A stretch of 7,785 nt of DNA from Piscirickettsiaceae bacterium (GTDB taxonomy: Bacteria; Pseudomonadota; Gammaproteobacteria; Nitrosococcales; Methylophagaceae): NCBI GenBank assembly GCA_030627065.1, contig DAOUSV010000069.1:1-7785 (forward strand), given 5' to 3'. The position numbers and the translations under genes were made by a program. Of the stretch, positions 1 through 6,035 are shown one piece after another (positions within the stretch are counted from its first letter, which is position 1; every line of letters begins with the position of its first letter). The notes beneath the pieces are model-generated. The model saw nothing but the letters and a program-made list of their open reading frames with translations, did no database searches and was not told the origin of the DNA.

Positions 1-866
1 AAGGTAAGAAAAATATTTTTAATGGTCGTGTATTAGAGATTGAAGGGCTACCAAATTTAAAAGTAGAGCAAGCCTTTGAACTCTCTGATTCGTCAGCTGA
101 ACGCTCGGCTAATGGTTGTACTGTTCATTTGAATAAAGAACCCATTATTGAATTCTTAAATTCAAATATTTCATTATTAGAATGGATGATTGCTGAAGGT
201 TATGACGATGCACGGACATTGCAGCGACGTATTGACAGTATGAAAGCATGGTTAGCGGATCCTCAGTTATTAGAACGTGATGCTGATGCCGAATATGCCG
301 AAATAATTGAAATAGATTTAAATGAAATCAAAGAACCATTATTAGCCTGCCCGAATGATCCTGATGATGTTAAAACATTATCCGAACTAGCCGGCATTGA
401 GATTGATGAAGTGTTTATCGGCTCATGTATGACTAATATTGGTCATTATCGTGCTGCGGGTAAAGTGCTAGAAAATATGGGTAATTTACCGACTAAACTA
501 TGGATAGCACCGCCGACAAAAATGGATGCGCACCAATTACAAGAAGAAGGTATTTACAGCATCTTTGGTCGAGTAGGGGCGCGTACTGAAACGCCGGGCT
601 GTTCATTGTGTATGGGTAATCAAGCGCGAGTTGCTGATAATGCTACGGTGGTTTCAACATCAACTCGTAACTTCCCTAATCGCTTAGGTAATGGTGCGGA
701 TGTTTACTTGTCTTCAGCTGAATTAGCGGCTGTTGTCGCCAGCATGGGTAAATTGCCAACAGTATCAGAGTATATGGAACGAGTGGCAGGTATTGAGCCC
801 ATGTCAGATGAGATTTATCGCTATTTGAACTTCAATGAAATGGCAGAGTATAAGTCTTCTTTATAA
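1..866 (+). CDS. acnB: Aconitate hydratase B, 3' end only
   Basis: This is the C-terminal third (287 residues, reading from base 3) of the bifunctional TCA-cycle aconitase and 2-methylisocitrate dehydratase; the 5' end lies outside the window. The frame is open from the first base, so a TTG at 129 is internal and not a start. The three [4Fe-4S] ligand cysteines are visible: the first in FIGSCMTNIGH (codon at 426), the other two in PGCSLCMGNQARVA (codons at 600 and 609). Their spacing is close to that of E. coli Cys710, Cys769 and Cys772. The conserved STSTRNFPNR stretch and the RYLNFNE ending also match the family. The C terminus is several residues shorter than in E. coli. A strong terminator follows directly. 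The protein is cytosolic; family assignment is near certain. Confidence 0.97.
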   Translation, partial: GKKNIFNGRVLEIEGLPNLKVEQAFELSDSSAERSANGCTVHLNKEPIIEFLNSNISLLEWMIAEGYDDARTLQRRIDSMKAWLADPQLLERDADAEYAEIIEIDLNEIKEPLLACPNDPDDVKTLSELAGIEIDEVFIGSCMTNIGHYRAAGKVLENMGNLPTKLWIAPPTKMDAHQLQEEGIYSIFGRVGARTETPGCSLCMGNQARVADNATVVSTSTRNFPNRLGNGADVYLSSAELAAVVASMGKLPTVSEYMERVAGIEPMSDEIYRYLNFNEMAEYKSSL

Positions 867-877
867 TCTGAATAGAT

Positions 878-919
878 AAACCACAAAGTAGCTTTTAATA
901 ACTACTTTGTGGTTTTTTT
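878..919 (+). terminator. Rho-independent terminator of acnB
   Basis: A perfect 14-bp stem pairs 878-891 (AAACCACAAAGTAG) with 902-915 around a 10-base loop, and the right arm runs into seven T at 913-919. It begins 12 bases after the acnB stop codon. The opposite strand also forms the hairpin, and the minus-strand gene ends at 927, so it may terminate from both sides, although the minus-strand U tract is poorer. Confidence 0.93.
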
Positions 920-926
920 AAATCTA

Positions 927-1421
927 TTACTCGGATTCTGAGCCTAACGATAATGCTGATTTCTTAGGAAACTCACCCCGTTTAGCGCGGGTGGAAGAGG
1001 CTGTCGATAGCACAAATAAACCAAAGACGATGAACACTAATGGTATAGCTGCAAGCCAGCTAAATACGGCTAATAAAATATCGTTCATATTGGGGTCAGA
1101 CTGCGATGATGCAATGAACCACCCTATCGATAAAACACCAGCAGATATCGCATAACCAATTAGCAAGAACTTACTGCGTTTCCATGCTTGTTGCCAGTGT
1201 GCTTTTATCAAGGAACTATCTTGTGAACTGTCACAGCATGTGATGCGGGCTTTTTTAACTATCCACAGCAAACTCAAGATAGAAGCGGCAAGCGATACTG
1301 CAAGAATGATATTCGTATAGTCGCTACTTAATGCGACAAATGGCATTAACAAATGAAAAACAGATAAATTTGTCATCAAAAACTCGTGGGGGTAAGCAGC
1401 GCATTTATATTCTGTTGCCAT
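927..1421 (-). CDS. Unrecognised multi-pass membrane protein
   Basis: I do not recognise this 164-residue protein. It is an inner-membrane protein by composition, with clear hydrophobic segments at about residues 36-56, 85-105 and 114-140 and a weaker one at about 18-31. The loop at 56-84 carries KKAR and KRSK, and the tail carries RAKRGEFPKK, so by the positive-inside rule both should be cytoplasmic. A CC pair lies at residues 62-63. An ATG at 1433 would add four residues (MEKT), but it has no ribosome-binding site. The ATG at 1421 has GGA seven bases upstream and is preferred. The gene converges on acnB across the terminator and diverges from the small ORF and permease at 1533. No catalytic motif is visible, so no function is proposed. 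Confidence 0.7.
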   Translation of the reverse strand: MATEYKCAAYPHEFLMTNLSVFHLLMPFVALSSDYTNIILAVSLAASILSLLWIVKKARITCCDSSQDSSLIKAHWQQAWKRSKFLLIGYAISAGVLSIGWFIASSQSDPNMNDILLAVFSWLAAIPLVFIVFGLFVLSTASSTRAKRGEFPKKSALSLGSESE

Positions 1422-1433
1422 TGTCTTTTCCAT

Positions 1434-1532
1434 GTTTAATATTGATTAAAACTAAGGTTAGTATCGATAGTATAATAGATCGCTTTATTGATTGTCGTCG
1501 ACAATTATCTAATTTTAGAGAATGTTTAAATA
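1434..1532. promoter_or_regulatory. Divergent intergenic region with hyphenated palindrome
   Basis: This 99-base spacer must hold the promoters of the minus-strand membrane gene and of the small ORF and permease pair. It contains a perfect inverted repeat ATTGTCG-T-CGACAAT at 1491-1505, ending 27 bases before the ATG at 1533, which looks like a binding site for a dimeric regulator. An 8-base palindrome TATCGATA lies at 1462-1469, followed at once by a consensus -10 hexamer TATAAT at 1471-1476. No convincing -35 sits 16-18 bases upstream of that hexamer. If TATAAT is used on the plus strand, the palindrome would fall just downstream of the transcription start, a repressor-like position. That reading is inference. 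Confidence 0.4.
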
Positions 1533-1745
1533 ATGGTAAGTACATTACTTTCGCTCGGCTTCGATATGTTTATAATTGGCCTATTTGTTAGTGTCTATTT
1601 CTTAGTATTGACAAAACAGGGTAAGGCTTATGTGTTTTTTAGAAAGCACTCGAGATTGCTCACACTGTTTCTCTTTACACTTCCTTTTGTGTTACTAAAA
1701 TGTTCATTTTCAATAGTCTCGATTATTAAACCATTAATATCATGA
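1533..1745 (+). CDS. Small two-helix membrane protein, coupled to permease
   Basis: This 70-residue ORF is very hydrophobic, with two likely membrane helices at about residues 4-27 and 41-65, separated by a short basic linker (KQGKAY, RKHSR). It resembles no family I recognise. Three things argue that it is real: its stop codon overlaps the next start as ATGA (1742-1745), the usual sign of translational coupling; it begins soon after a divergent regulatory-looking region; and without it the permease would have an unusually long leader. The ribosome-binding site is poor: AGAG at 1517-1520 is 12 bases from the ATG. An alternative ATG at 1566 would shorten it to 59 residues. It might be an accessory subunit or a translational leader for the permease. 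Confidence 0.55.
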   Translation: MVSTLLSLGFDMFIIGLFVSVYFLVLTKQGKAYVFFRKHSRLLTLFLFTLPFVLLKCSFSIVSIIKPLIS

Positions 1746-2455
1746 ATGAATCTATTCAAATTATTACCCCTTTAAATTTAGCGATAGCGTTTATTCCTGT
1801 TTTGATTGTATTGGTAATTTTATATCGTTGGTCACTAAATGTGGGAAATGCTGTTTATTCAGTTATTCGAATGTTAGTACAACTATTATTAGTGGGCTAT
1901 GTGTTAACCACCATTTTTCAGGCGGATAGTGCGTGGTTGGTGGTACTGGTTATGTTAGTGATGGTGACCGCGGCAAGCTGGATCGCTTTAGGCACAATTA
2001 AAGCTAAGAGGATGGTGCTTTTTCGTCATGCTTTTTGGGCTATTACAGTTGGCGGCGGCTTCACCTTAGTGCTTGTTACTCAAGGTGTAATCACACTTGA
2101 ACCATGGTTCGAACCCAAATATATGATTCCATTAGCAGGGATGATTTTCGCTAACTCGATGAATAGTGTCAGCTTGGCGGCTGAACGTTTGAATGCTGAA
2201 ATGGAACGTGATGTGTCTTATGATAAGGCGAGAACTATTGCTTTTCAGGCGGCTTTTATTCCGGTTATTAACTCATTATTTGCCGTTGGCTTAGTCGCCT
2301 TGCCAGGCATGATGACAGGGCAGATATTGTCGGGTGTATCTCCAGTGACTGCGGCGCATTATCAAATTGTAGTGATGTGTATGATCTTTGGTTCAGCCGG
2401 TTTATCGACGGCGTATTTTCTCATCTTGTCTAAACCAATATTTTTAAAAGAGTAA
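1742..2455 (+). CDS. FetB/YbbM-type (UPF0014) ABC transporter permease
   Basis: This 237-residue polytopic inner-membrane protein belongs to the UPF0014 family, which includes E. coli FetB (iron export, partner ATPase FetA) and the plant ALS3 and STAR2 proteins (aluminium tolerance). Family signatures are the RMLVQLLLVGYVL helix (residues 43-55), IPLAGMIFANSM (129-140) and GLVALPGMMTGQILSGVSP (183-201), with about seven hydrophobic segments. E. coli FetB is about 259 residues. The shortfall here seems to lie between residues 150 and 165, where the family has a cytoplasmic loop with an LGA motif thought to contact the ATPase. No Walker-type ATPase is encoded in the window. The start overlaps the upstream ORF and lacks its own strong ribosome-binding site. 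Substrate is unknown; metal export is inference from the family. Confidence 0.88.
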   Translation: MNESIQIITPLNLAIAFIPVLIVLVILYRWSLNVGNAVYSVIRMLVQLLLVGYVLTTIFQADSAWLVVLVMLVMVTAASWIALGTIKAKRMVLFRHAFWAITVGGGFTLVLVTQGVITLEPWFEPKYMIPLAGMIFANSMNSVSLAAERLNAEMERDVSYDKARTIAFQAAFIPVINSLFAVGLVALPGMMTGQILSGVSPVTAAHYQIVVMCMIFGSAGLSTAYFLILSKPIFLKE

Positions 2456-2540
2456 TAATAAACACGTTAATATTTAATAAAGACTCTTTTATTATTAAAT
2501 GCTAATATATCAGCAGTATCTTTTAAATTAAGGTGATTTC

Positions 2541-3026
2541 ATGAAAATAACTATCGCATTACTTTTTACAGCTGTCATAGCATTTAATACACCCGCTATG
2601 GCTCAAGAACAGGATGACACACGTCAGAATGTTGAAATGCCCGCAGAAATGAAACAAATGTTCTTGAAAAATATGCGGGGACATATGGAGGCATTAGATC
2701 TAATTATTGCTGCATTAGCGGAAAGTAACTTGTCTAATGCTGCTGATATTGCTGAATCTTCAATGGGTGTTGGCCATGGCAAGAAAAGACAATGTGATGA
2801 TGGCGATCATAAAAAGAAATCACATCAGGCACAAGATAAAGGGAAGGGAAAACCATTTGGTCAATTTATGCCACCTGCGATGAAGGTGATGGGAATGGGT
2901 TTACATAATGCAGCGAATGAATTTGCTGATGTTGCTCGCCAAGGAAGTGTAAATGATGCGTATAAAGCGTTAAGGCTGGTTAGTGCATCTTGTGTAAGTT
3001 GTCATCAGTCATTTAAGGTGCAGTGA
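2541..3026 (+). CDS. Periplasmic c-type cytochrome, c'/c556-like
   Basis: The 161-residue product begins with a Sec signal peptide: MK, a hydrophobic core, then a likely cut after AMA at residue 21. It ends with a single haem-c site, CVSCH (151-155), six residues from the C terminus. A C-terminal haem site on an otherwise helical protein, together with MRGHMEALD (45-53) and FMPPAMKVMGMGLHNAANEFADVA, fits the four-helix-bundle cytochrome c'/c556 group. Several Met residues near the N terminus (37, 40, 45) could supply a sixth haem ligand as in c556; which one, if any, cannot be told. Residues 79-104 form an unusual Lys/His/Asp-rich hydrophilic insert with an extra Cys85. A good ribosome-binding site (AAGGTGA, 2530-2536) fixes the start. 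The gene stands 85 bases after the permease and may have its own promoter. It probably acts in electron transfer or small-ligand binding. Confidence 0.82.
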   Translation: MKITIALLFTAVIAFNTPAMAQEQDDTRQNVEMPAEMKQMFLKNMRGHMEALDLIIAALAESNLSNAADIAESSMGVGHGKKRQCDDGDHKKKSHQAQDKGKGKPFGQFMPPAMKVMGMGLHNAANEFADVARQGSVNDAYKALRLVSASCVSCHQSFKVQ

Positions 3027-3051
3027 TGTTTAGACTGTTTTAGATAAATAG

Positions 3052-3681
3052 CTAAAGGCTAGACTCGTATAGGCTGTTGCTAATTTGTAGTATTTTGTTA
3101 GATTGAAAAACAAACTGCCAACGACGACCGCCTTTTTGTCGCCATAAAATTGCAGCACGAATACCTGCTAGTAATAAGGCTCTAATTCGATTCACATTAT
3201 CGGGTGCTTGCAAAAAACCAGGATCACCATGTACATGAATTCGAGGTGTTAGTTCACTAATTGTGCGGTGATAAATATCAGCAAGGCGAGCAATAACTTG
3301 TGGATTGTTAATGTCACCAAAGTAGTCGACTTGCTGAGGGGTTTGGTCAATTTCTCGGCTGATTAAATCAAACATAGTTGGGCATTTTGCCAATTTCTTT
3401 TCTAAATGTAATAGATTAACAGCATGACGTAATAATGCGACATCTTGCTTATCCTTACTTTTAGACAATAGGCGGTTTAATTGTTTAAAGCCTGTTTTTA
3501 ATTGGCTTAAATCACCATAAATAGCCTCTGCTGTTGGTGCGTCGGTTGCAAGCAGACTATTTAATAAGGTTTCAAAGTCGGCTTGATCAAGCTGACCTGT
3601 TTCAGCAATTTGTTGGACTAAGGTAAGGCTTTGTAGCATAGCTGCCAAAGCAATAACGCGATCTTGTTGTTGATTGCTCAT
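3052..3681 (-). CDS. hflD: High frequency lysogenization protein HflD homolog
   Basis: This 209-residue protein matches HflD (YcfC), known in E. coli for binding phage lambda CII and affecting lysogeny; its role in the host is unclear and it associates with the membrane periphery. Length agrees with the family (213 in E. coli). Recognisable blocks are ALAAMLQSLTLVQQIA (residues 11-26), LHLEKKLA (91-98), PRIHVHGDPGFLQ (146-158) and RALLLAGIRAAILWRQ (167-182), followed by GG. Its ATG overlaps the mnmA stop by four bases, so it is translationally coupled to mnmA. In E. coli purB follows hflD; here hflD instead converges with the cytochrome gene after a 25-base gap, with no terminator visible. 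Confidence 0.95.
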   Translation of the reverse strand: MSNQQQDRVIALAAMLQSLTLVQQIAETGQLDQADFETLLNSLLATDAPTAEAIYGDLSQLKTGFKQLNRLLSKSKDKQDVALLRHAVNLLHLEKKLAKCPTMFDLISREIDQTPQQVDYFGDINNPQVIARLADIYHRTISELTPRIHVHGDPGFLQAPDNVNRIRALLLAGIRAAILWRQKGGRRWQFVFQSNKILQISNSLYESSL

Positions 3682-4787
3682 GGATGAATGCCCGGCGCAT
3701 CGGTGCTAACAATAATACCGCCACCAAGGCAGTCATCACCAAGATAAAACACAACAGACTGTCCCGGCGTGACAGCGCGTTGTTGTTGCTCAAATTCAAC
3801 ATGAATCAGGCCATCAGGATCTTGTGTAATAACACAAGTTTGATCGGGTTGACGATAGCGTGTTTTTGCCATTGCTTTGCAGGGGAATGTCGGGGGGGGG
3901 CCTGCTACCCAAGACAGTTGTTCAGCCTTTAATGATTGGCTATGCAACCAAGGGTGATTGCCTTGTACGACATAGAGAATTTTCTTTTCCATATCTTTGC
4001 CGGCAACAAACCAAGGTTCGCCAGAGCTGTCTTTACGTCCACCAATACCTAGACCTTGTCGTTGACCTAATGTGTAATACATTAGGCCTGTATGTTTGCC
4101 AATTACTTCGCCTTCTGGTGTTTGCATTTCACCAGGTTGGGCTGGGATATAGCGGCCTAAAAACTCACGAAAACGACGTTCGCCGATAAAACAAATACCG
4201 GTGCTGTCTTTCTTGTCATGAGTAATAAAGCCTGCTTGCTCTGCGATACGTCGAACTTCTGGTTTAGGAAGCTCACCTAATGGAAACAGTGTGCGAGAAA
4301 GTTGTTCTTGGCCAAGTGTATATAAAAAGTAGCTTTGGTCTTTATTGTGATCCATGCCTTTTAATAAATGGAATGCACCGTTGCGTTCTTCAACTCGGGC
4401 ATAGTGTCCAGTGGCGATCATATATCCACCTAGCTGTAAGGCGTGATCTAAAAAGGCTTTAAATTTAATTTCACGGTTACATAAAATATCAGGATTAGGC
4501 GTGCGACCAGCTTTGTATTCATCTAAAAAGTTTTTGAAGACATAATCCCAATACTCCATGGCAAAGTTAGCTTCATGAAAAGGAATATCAATTTTATCGG
4601 CCACTGAGTTTGCATCATCACGATCGTCGGCAATTGTGCATTCACTTTCTTCGGCAAAATCGACCCAGTTCTTCATGAACATGCCTTCAACATCAAAACC
4701 TTGCTGTTGTAATAATAATGCAGCAACAGAAGAATCGACACCGCCGGAAAGACCGACTACAACTTTGTTTTTATTTTGTTCTGACAT
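3678..4787 (-). CDS. mnmA: tRNA-uridine 2-sulfurtransferase MnmA
   Basis: MnmA (TrmU) makes 2-thiouridine at wobble position 34 of tRNAs for Lys, Glu and Gln, taking sulfur from the IscS-Tus relay and activating the base with ATP. The 369 residues match the usual length. Seen in order: the PP-loop SGGVDSS (14-20), GMFMKNW (35-41), NPDILCN with Asp100 and Cys103, TGHYARVE (126-133), KDQSYFLY (149-156), and STGICFIGERRF with the second catalytic Cys199. The C-terminal barrel domain carries AKTRYRQPD. The start overlaps the end of rluE by 17 bases and has no clear ribosome-binding site, so coupling to rluE is likely. A run of nine C on the coding strand (3892-3900) encodes Gly-Pro-Pro-Pro at 296-299. 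The protein is cytosolic. Confidence 0.98.
   Translation of the reverse strand: MSEQNKNKVVVGLSGGVDSSVAALLLQQQGFDVEGMFMKNWVDFAEESECTIADDRDDANSVADKIDIPFHEANFAMEYWDYVFKNFLDEYKAGRTPNPDILCNREIKFKAFLDHALQLGGYMIATGHYARVEERNGAFHLLKGMDHNKDQSYFLYTLGQEQLSRTLFPLGELPKPEVRRIAEQAGFITHDKKDSTGICFIGERRFREFLGRYIPAQPGEMQTPEGEVIGKHTGLMYYTLGQRQGLGIGGRKDSSGEPWFVAGKDMEKKILYVVQGNHPWLHSQSLKAEQLSWVAGPPPTFPCKAMAKTRYRQPDQTCVITQDPDGLIHVEFEQQQRAVTPGQSVVFYLGDDCLGGGIIVSTDAPGIHP
3892..3900 (-). repeat. C9 homopolymer tract inside mnmA
   Basis: Nine consecutive C on the coding strand lie at codons 296-299 of mnmA (GGC CCC CCC CCG). The frame is intact through the tract and the protein continues with conserved sequence, so the length recorded here is the functional one. 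Runs of this length are slippage-prone in replication and in sequencing, and this one stands out in an otherwise AT-leaning region. Confidence 0.9.
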
Positions 4788-5418
4788 GGTTTGATTTTCT
4801 TTGATTGATTTTACGACGATGAGTAGGGCGTTTTTTTGTGATTTTATCAGATGATTTTATCATGGACTGCATTGATTCGGGCACTGAAACTTGTTGCCAT
4901 TGTCCAGAATCAAGTGAGTCTAAGTTTAAGTCACCAATAGCATAACGAATAAGGCGTAAGGTCGGGTGGCCGATAGCGGCTGTCATACGGCGAACTTGAC
5001 GGTTTTTACCTTCAGTGATTGTTAATTCAATCCATTGCGTGGGAATGGATTGGCGTTCCCTTATTGGCGGATGGCGATCCCAAATAGAGGGCGTATCAAT
5101 TAGTCTAGCTTTCGCTGGACGGGTTAGACCGTCTTTTAATTCAACACCTTGGCGCAACTGTTCTAGGGCTTGTTCGCTAGGACTATTTTCAACTTGCACC
5201 CAATAGGTTTTTTCCTGCTTATGTTTTGGGTCACTAATAATATGTTGTAAAGAGCCAGAGTCCGTGAGTAACACTAAACCTTCACTATCTCGATCTAAAC
5301 GGCCAGCAGGGTAAACATTAGCAATGTCGATAAAGTCTTTTAATGTCTTACGACCAGATTCATCAGTGAATTGAGTGAGTACATCAAAGGGTTTGTTAAA
5401 TAGTATTAGTTTTGTCAT
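4771..5418 (-). CDS. rluE: 23S rRNA pseudouridine synthase, RluE type
   Basis: This is a cytosolic RsuA/RluB/E/F-family enzyme that converts a uridine of 23S rRNA to pseudouridine; in E. coli RluE acts at U2457. The family motif AGRLDRDSEGLVLLT (38-52) contains the catalytic Asp42. LFNKPFDVLTQFTDE (6-20) and GKNRQVRRMTAAIGHPTLRLIRYA (137-160) are typical of RluE, and PPIRERQSIPT (117-127) matches the E. coli protein closely. It lacks an S4-like N-terminal domain, as expected for RluE. Residues 188-215 form a very basic tail running over the mnmA start; E. coli RluE, as remembered, has its basic extension at the N terminus instead. No clear ribosome-binding site precedes the ATG at 5418. It is first in the operon with mnmA and hflD; nudJ, which separates rluE and mnmA in E. 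coli, is absent. Confidence 0.92.
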   Translation of the reverse strand: MTKLILFNKPFDVLTQFTDESGRKTLKDFIDIANVYPAGRLDRDSEGLVLLTDSGSLQHIISDPKHKQEKTYWVQVENSPSEQALEQLRQGVELKDGLTRPAKARLIDTPSIWDRHPPIRERQSIPTQWIELTITEGKNRQVRRMTAAIGHPTLRLIRYAIGDLNLDSLDSGQWQQVSVPESMQSMIKSSDKITKKRPTHRRKINQRKSNHVRTK

Positions 5419-5534
5419 TTTATAATTGCTGGTTTGTATTTTAAATTAATATAGTAAACGATTTTAACGTTGAGAATAAATCATGTGGTAAAATGACGAC
5501 ATTAATTATAATTTATTTTCAATAAGGAAAAAAA
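5419..5534. promoter_or_regulatory. Divergent promoter region between rluE and slyD
   Basis: This AT-rich spacer must carry the promoters of the rluE-mnmA-hflD operon and of slyD. The palindrome ATTATAAT at 5505-5512 gives a consensus -10 hexamer (TATAAT, 5507-5512) on the plus strand, 22 bases before the slyD ATG, but no good -35 stands 16-18 bases before it. TTGAGA (5470-5475) with TAAAAT (5489-5494) is another candidate but the 13-base spacer is too short. On the minus strand TACTAT and TATATT near 5445-5457 could serve rluE. The slyD ribosome-binding site is clear: AAGGA at 5524-5528, six bases from the ATG. Promoter positions remain guesses. Confidence 0.45.
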
Positions 5535-6017
5535 ATGAAAGTAGCAGAAAATGCCGTAGTAGTGATCGATTACACTTTAACTGATAACGAAGGCGAAGTG
5601 ATTGATAGCTCTGAAGGCGCAGGTCCATTAGCGTATTTACAAGGTATGGGTAATATCATTCCTGGTTTAGAAGCTGCATTATTAGGCAAAGAAGCTGGCG
5701 ATGAAGTTAAAGCAAGCATTGAACCTAAAGATGCCTATGGCGATCGTATTGAAGATATGAAACAGGAAGTGCCTAAAGAGTTATTTGGCGGCATTGATAA
5801 CATCGAATTAGGTATGCAGTTTGAGTCTGAATCAGATGATGGCCCTGTTATGGTGACTGTTGTTGAATTAGGTGAAGAAATGATTACTGTTGATGGCAAT
5901 CATCCTTTAGCAGGAATTCATTTAAACTTTGATGTGAAAATTCGCGAAGTACGTGAAGCATCAAAAGAAGAATTAGAACATGGTCATGTCCACGGTGAAG
6001 GTGGTCATCACCACTAA
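5535..6017 (+). CDS. slyD: FKBP-type peptidyl-prolyl isomerase SlyD
   Basis: SlyD is a cytosolic prolyl cis-trans isomerase, chaperone and metallochaperone; in E. coli it delivers nickel to HypB for hydrogenase maturation. The 160 residues show the FKBP half (VVVIDYTLTDNEGEVIDSS, 8-26; GMGNIIPGLEAALLG, 37-51), the inserted chaperone flap (about 68-120, with AYGDRIEDM and VPKELFGG), and the return to the FKBP fold (VDGNHPLAG, 119-127; FDVKIREV, 132-139). The C-terminal tail HGHVHGEGGHHH (149-160) has six His, so it probably binds metal, but it is much shorter and lacks the Cys residues of the E. coli tail (196 residues in total). A strong ribosome-binding site sets the start. The gene appears to be transcribed alone, with its terminator at 6150-6176. 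Confidence 0.96.
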   Translation: MKVAENAVVVIDYTLTDNEGEVIDSSEGAGPLAYLQGMGNIIPGLEAALLGKEAGDEVKASIEPKDAYGDRIEDMKQEVPKELFGGIDNIELGMQFESESDDGPVMVTVVELGEEMITVDGNHPLAGIHLNFDVKIREVREASKEELEHGHVHGEGGHHH

Positions 6018-6035
6018 AAAAATGGTCTTTTTGCC

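Noticed and set aside
1331..1591. 86-residue plus-strand reading frame
   Set aside because: It lies largely antisense to the membrane protein gene, has no family resemblance or ribosome-binding site, and overlaps the better-supported 70-residue ORF in another frame.
2445..2491. Possible terminator after the permease (TAAAAGAGT pairing with ACTCTTTTA)
   Set aside because: The 9-bp stem is AT-rich, the loop is 29 bases, it overlaps the stop codon, and no clean T tract follows.
2500..2508. Extended -10-like TGCTAATAT ahead of the cytochrome gene
   Set aside because: Only four of six -10 positions match and no -35 is visible, so it is too weak to list as a promoter.
1434..2540. Fur boxes near the FetB-like permease or the cytochrome
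   Set aside because: No GATAAT-type triple repeat or 19-bp Fur dyad was found in the spacers, so iron control is not supported by the sequence.
3602..4462. Several 60-109 residue open frames on both strands over mnmA and the start of hflD
   Set aside because: They are out-of-frame shadows of mnmA and hflD, whose proteins are fully conserved; none has motifs or a start signal.
5015..5206. 63-residue plus-strand frame
   Set aside because: Antisense shadow of rluE with no supporting features.
6016..6030. A-run and T-run hairpin directly after slyD
   Set aside because: The stem would be five A-T pairs only; the GC-rich hairpin at 6150-6172 is the convincing terminator.
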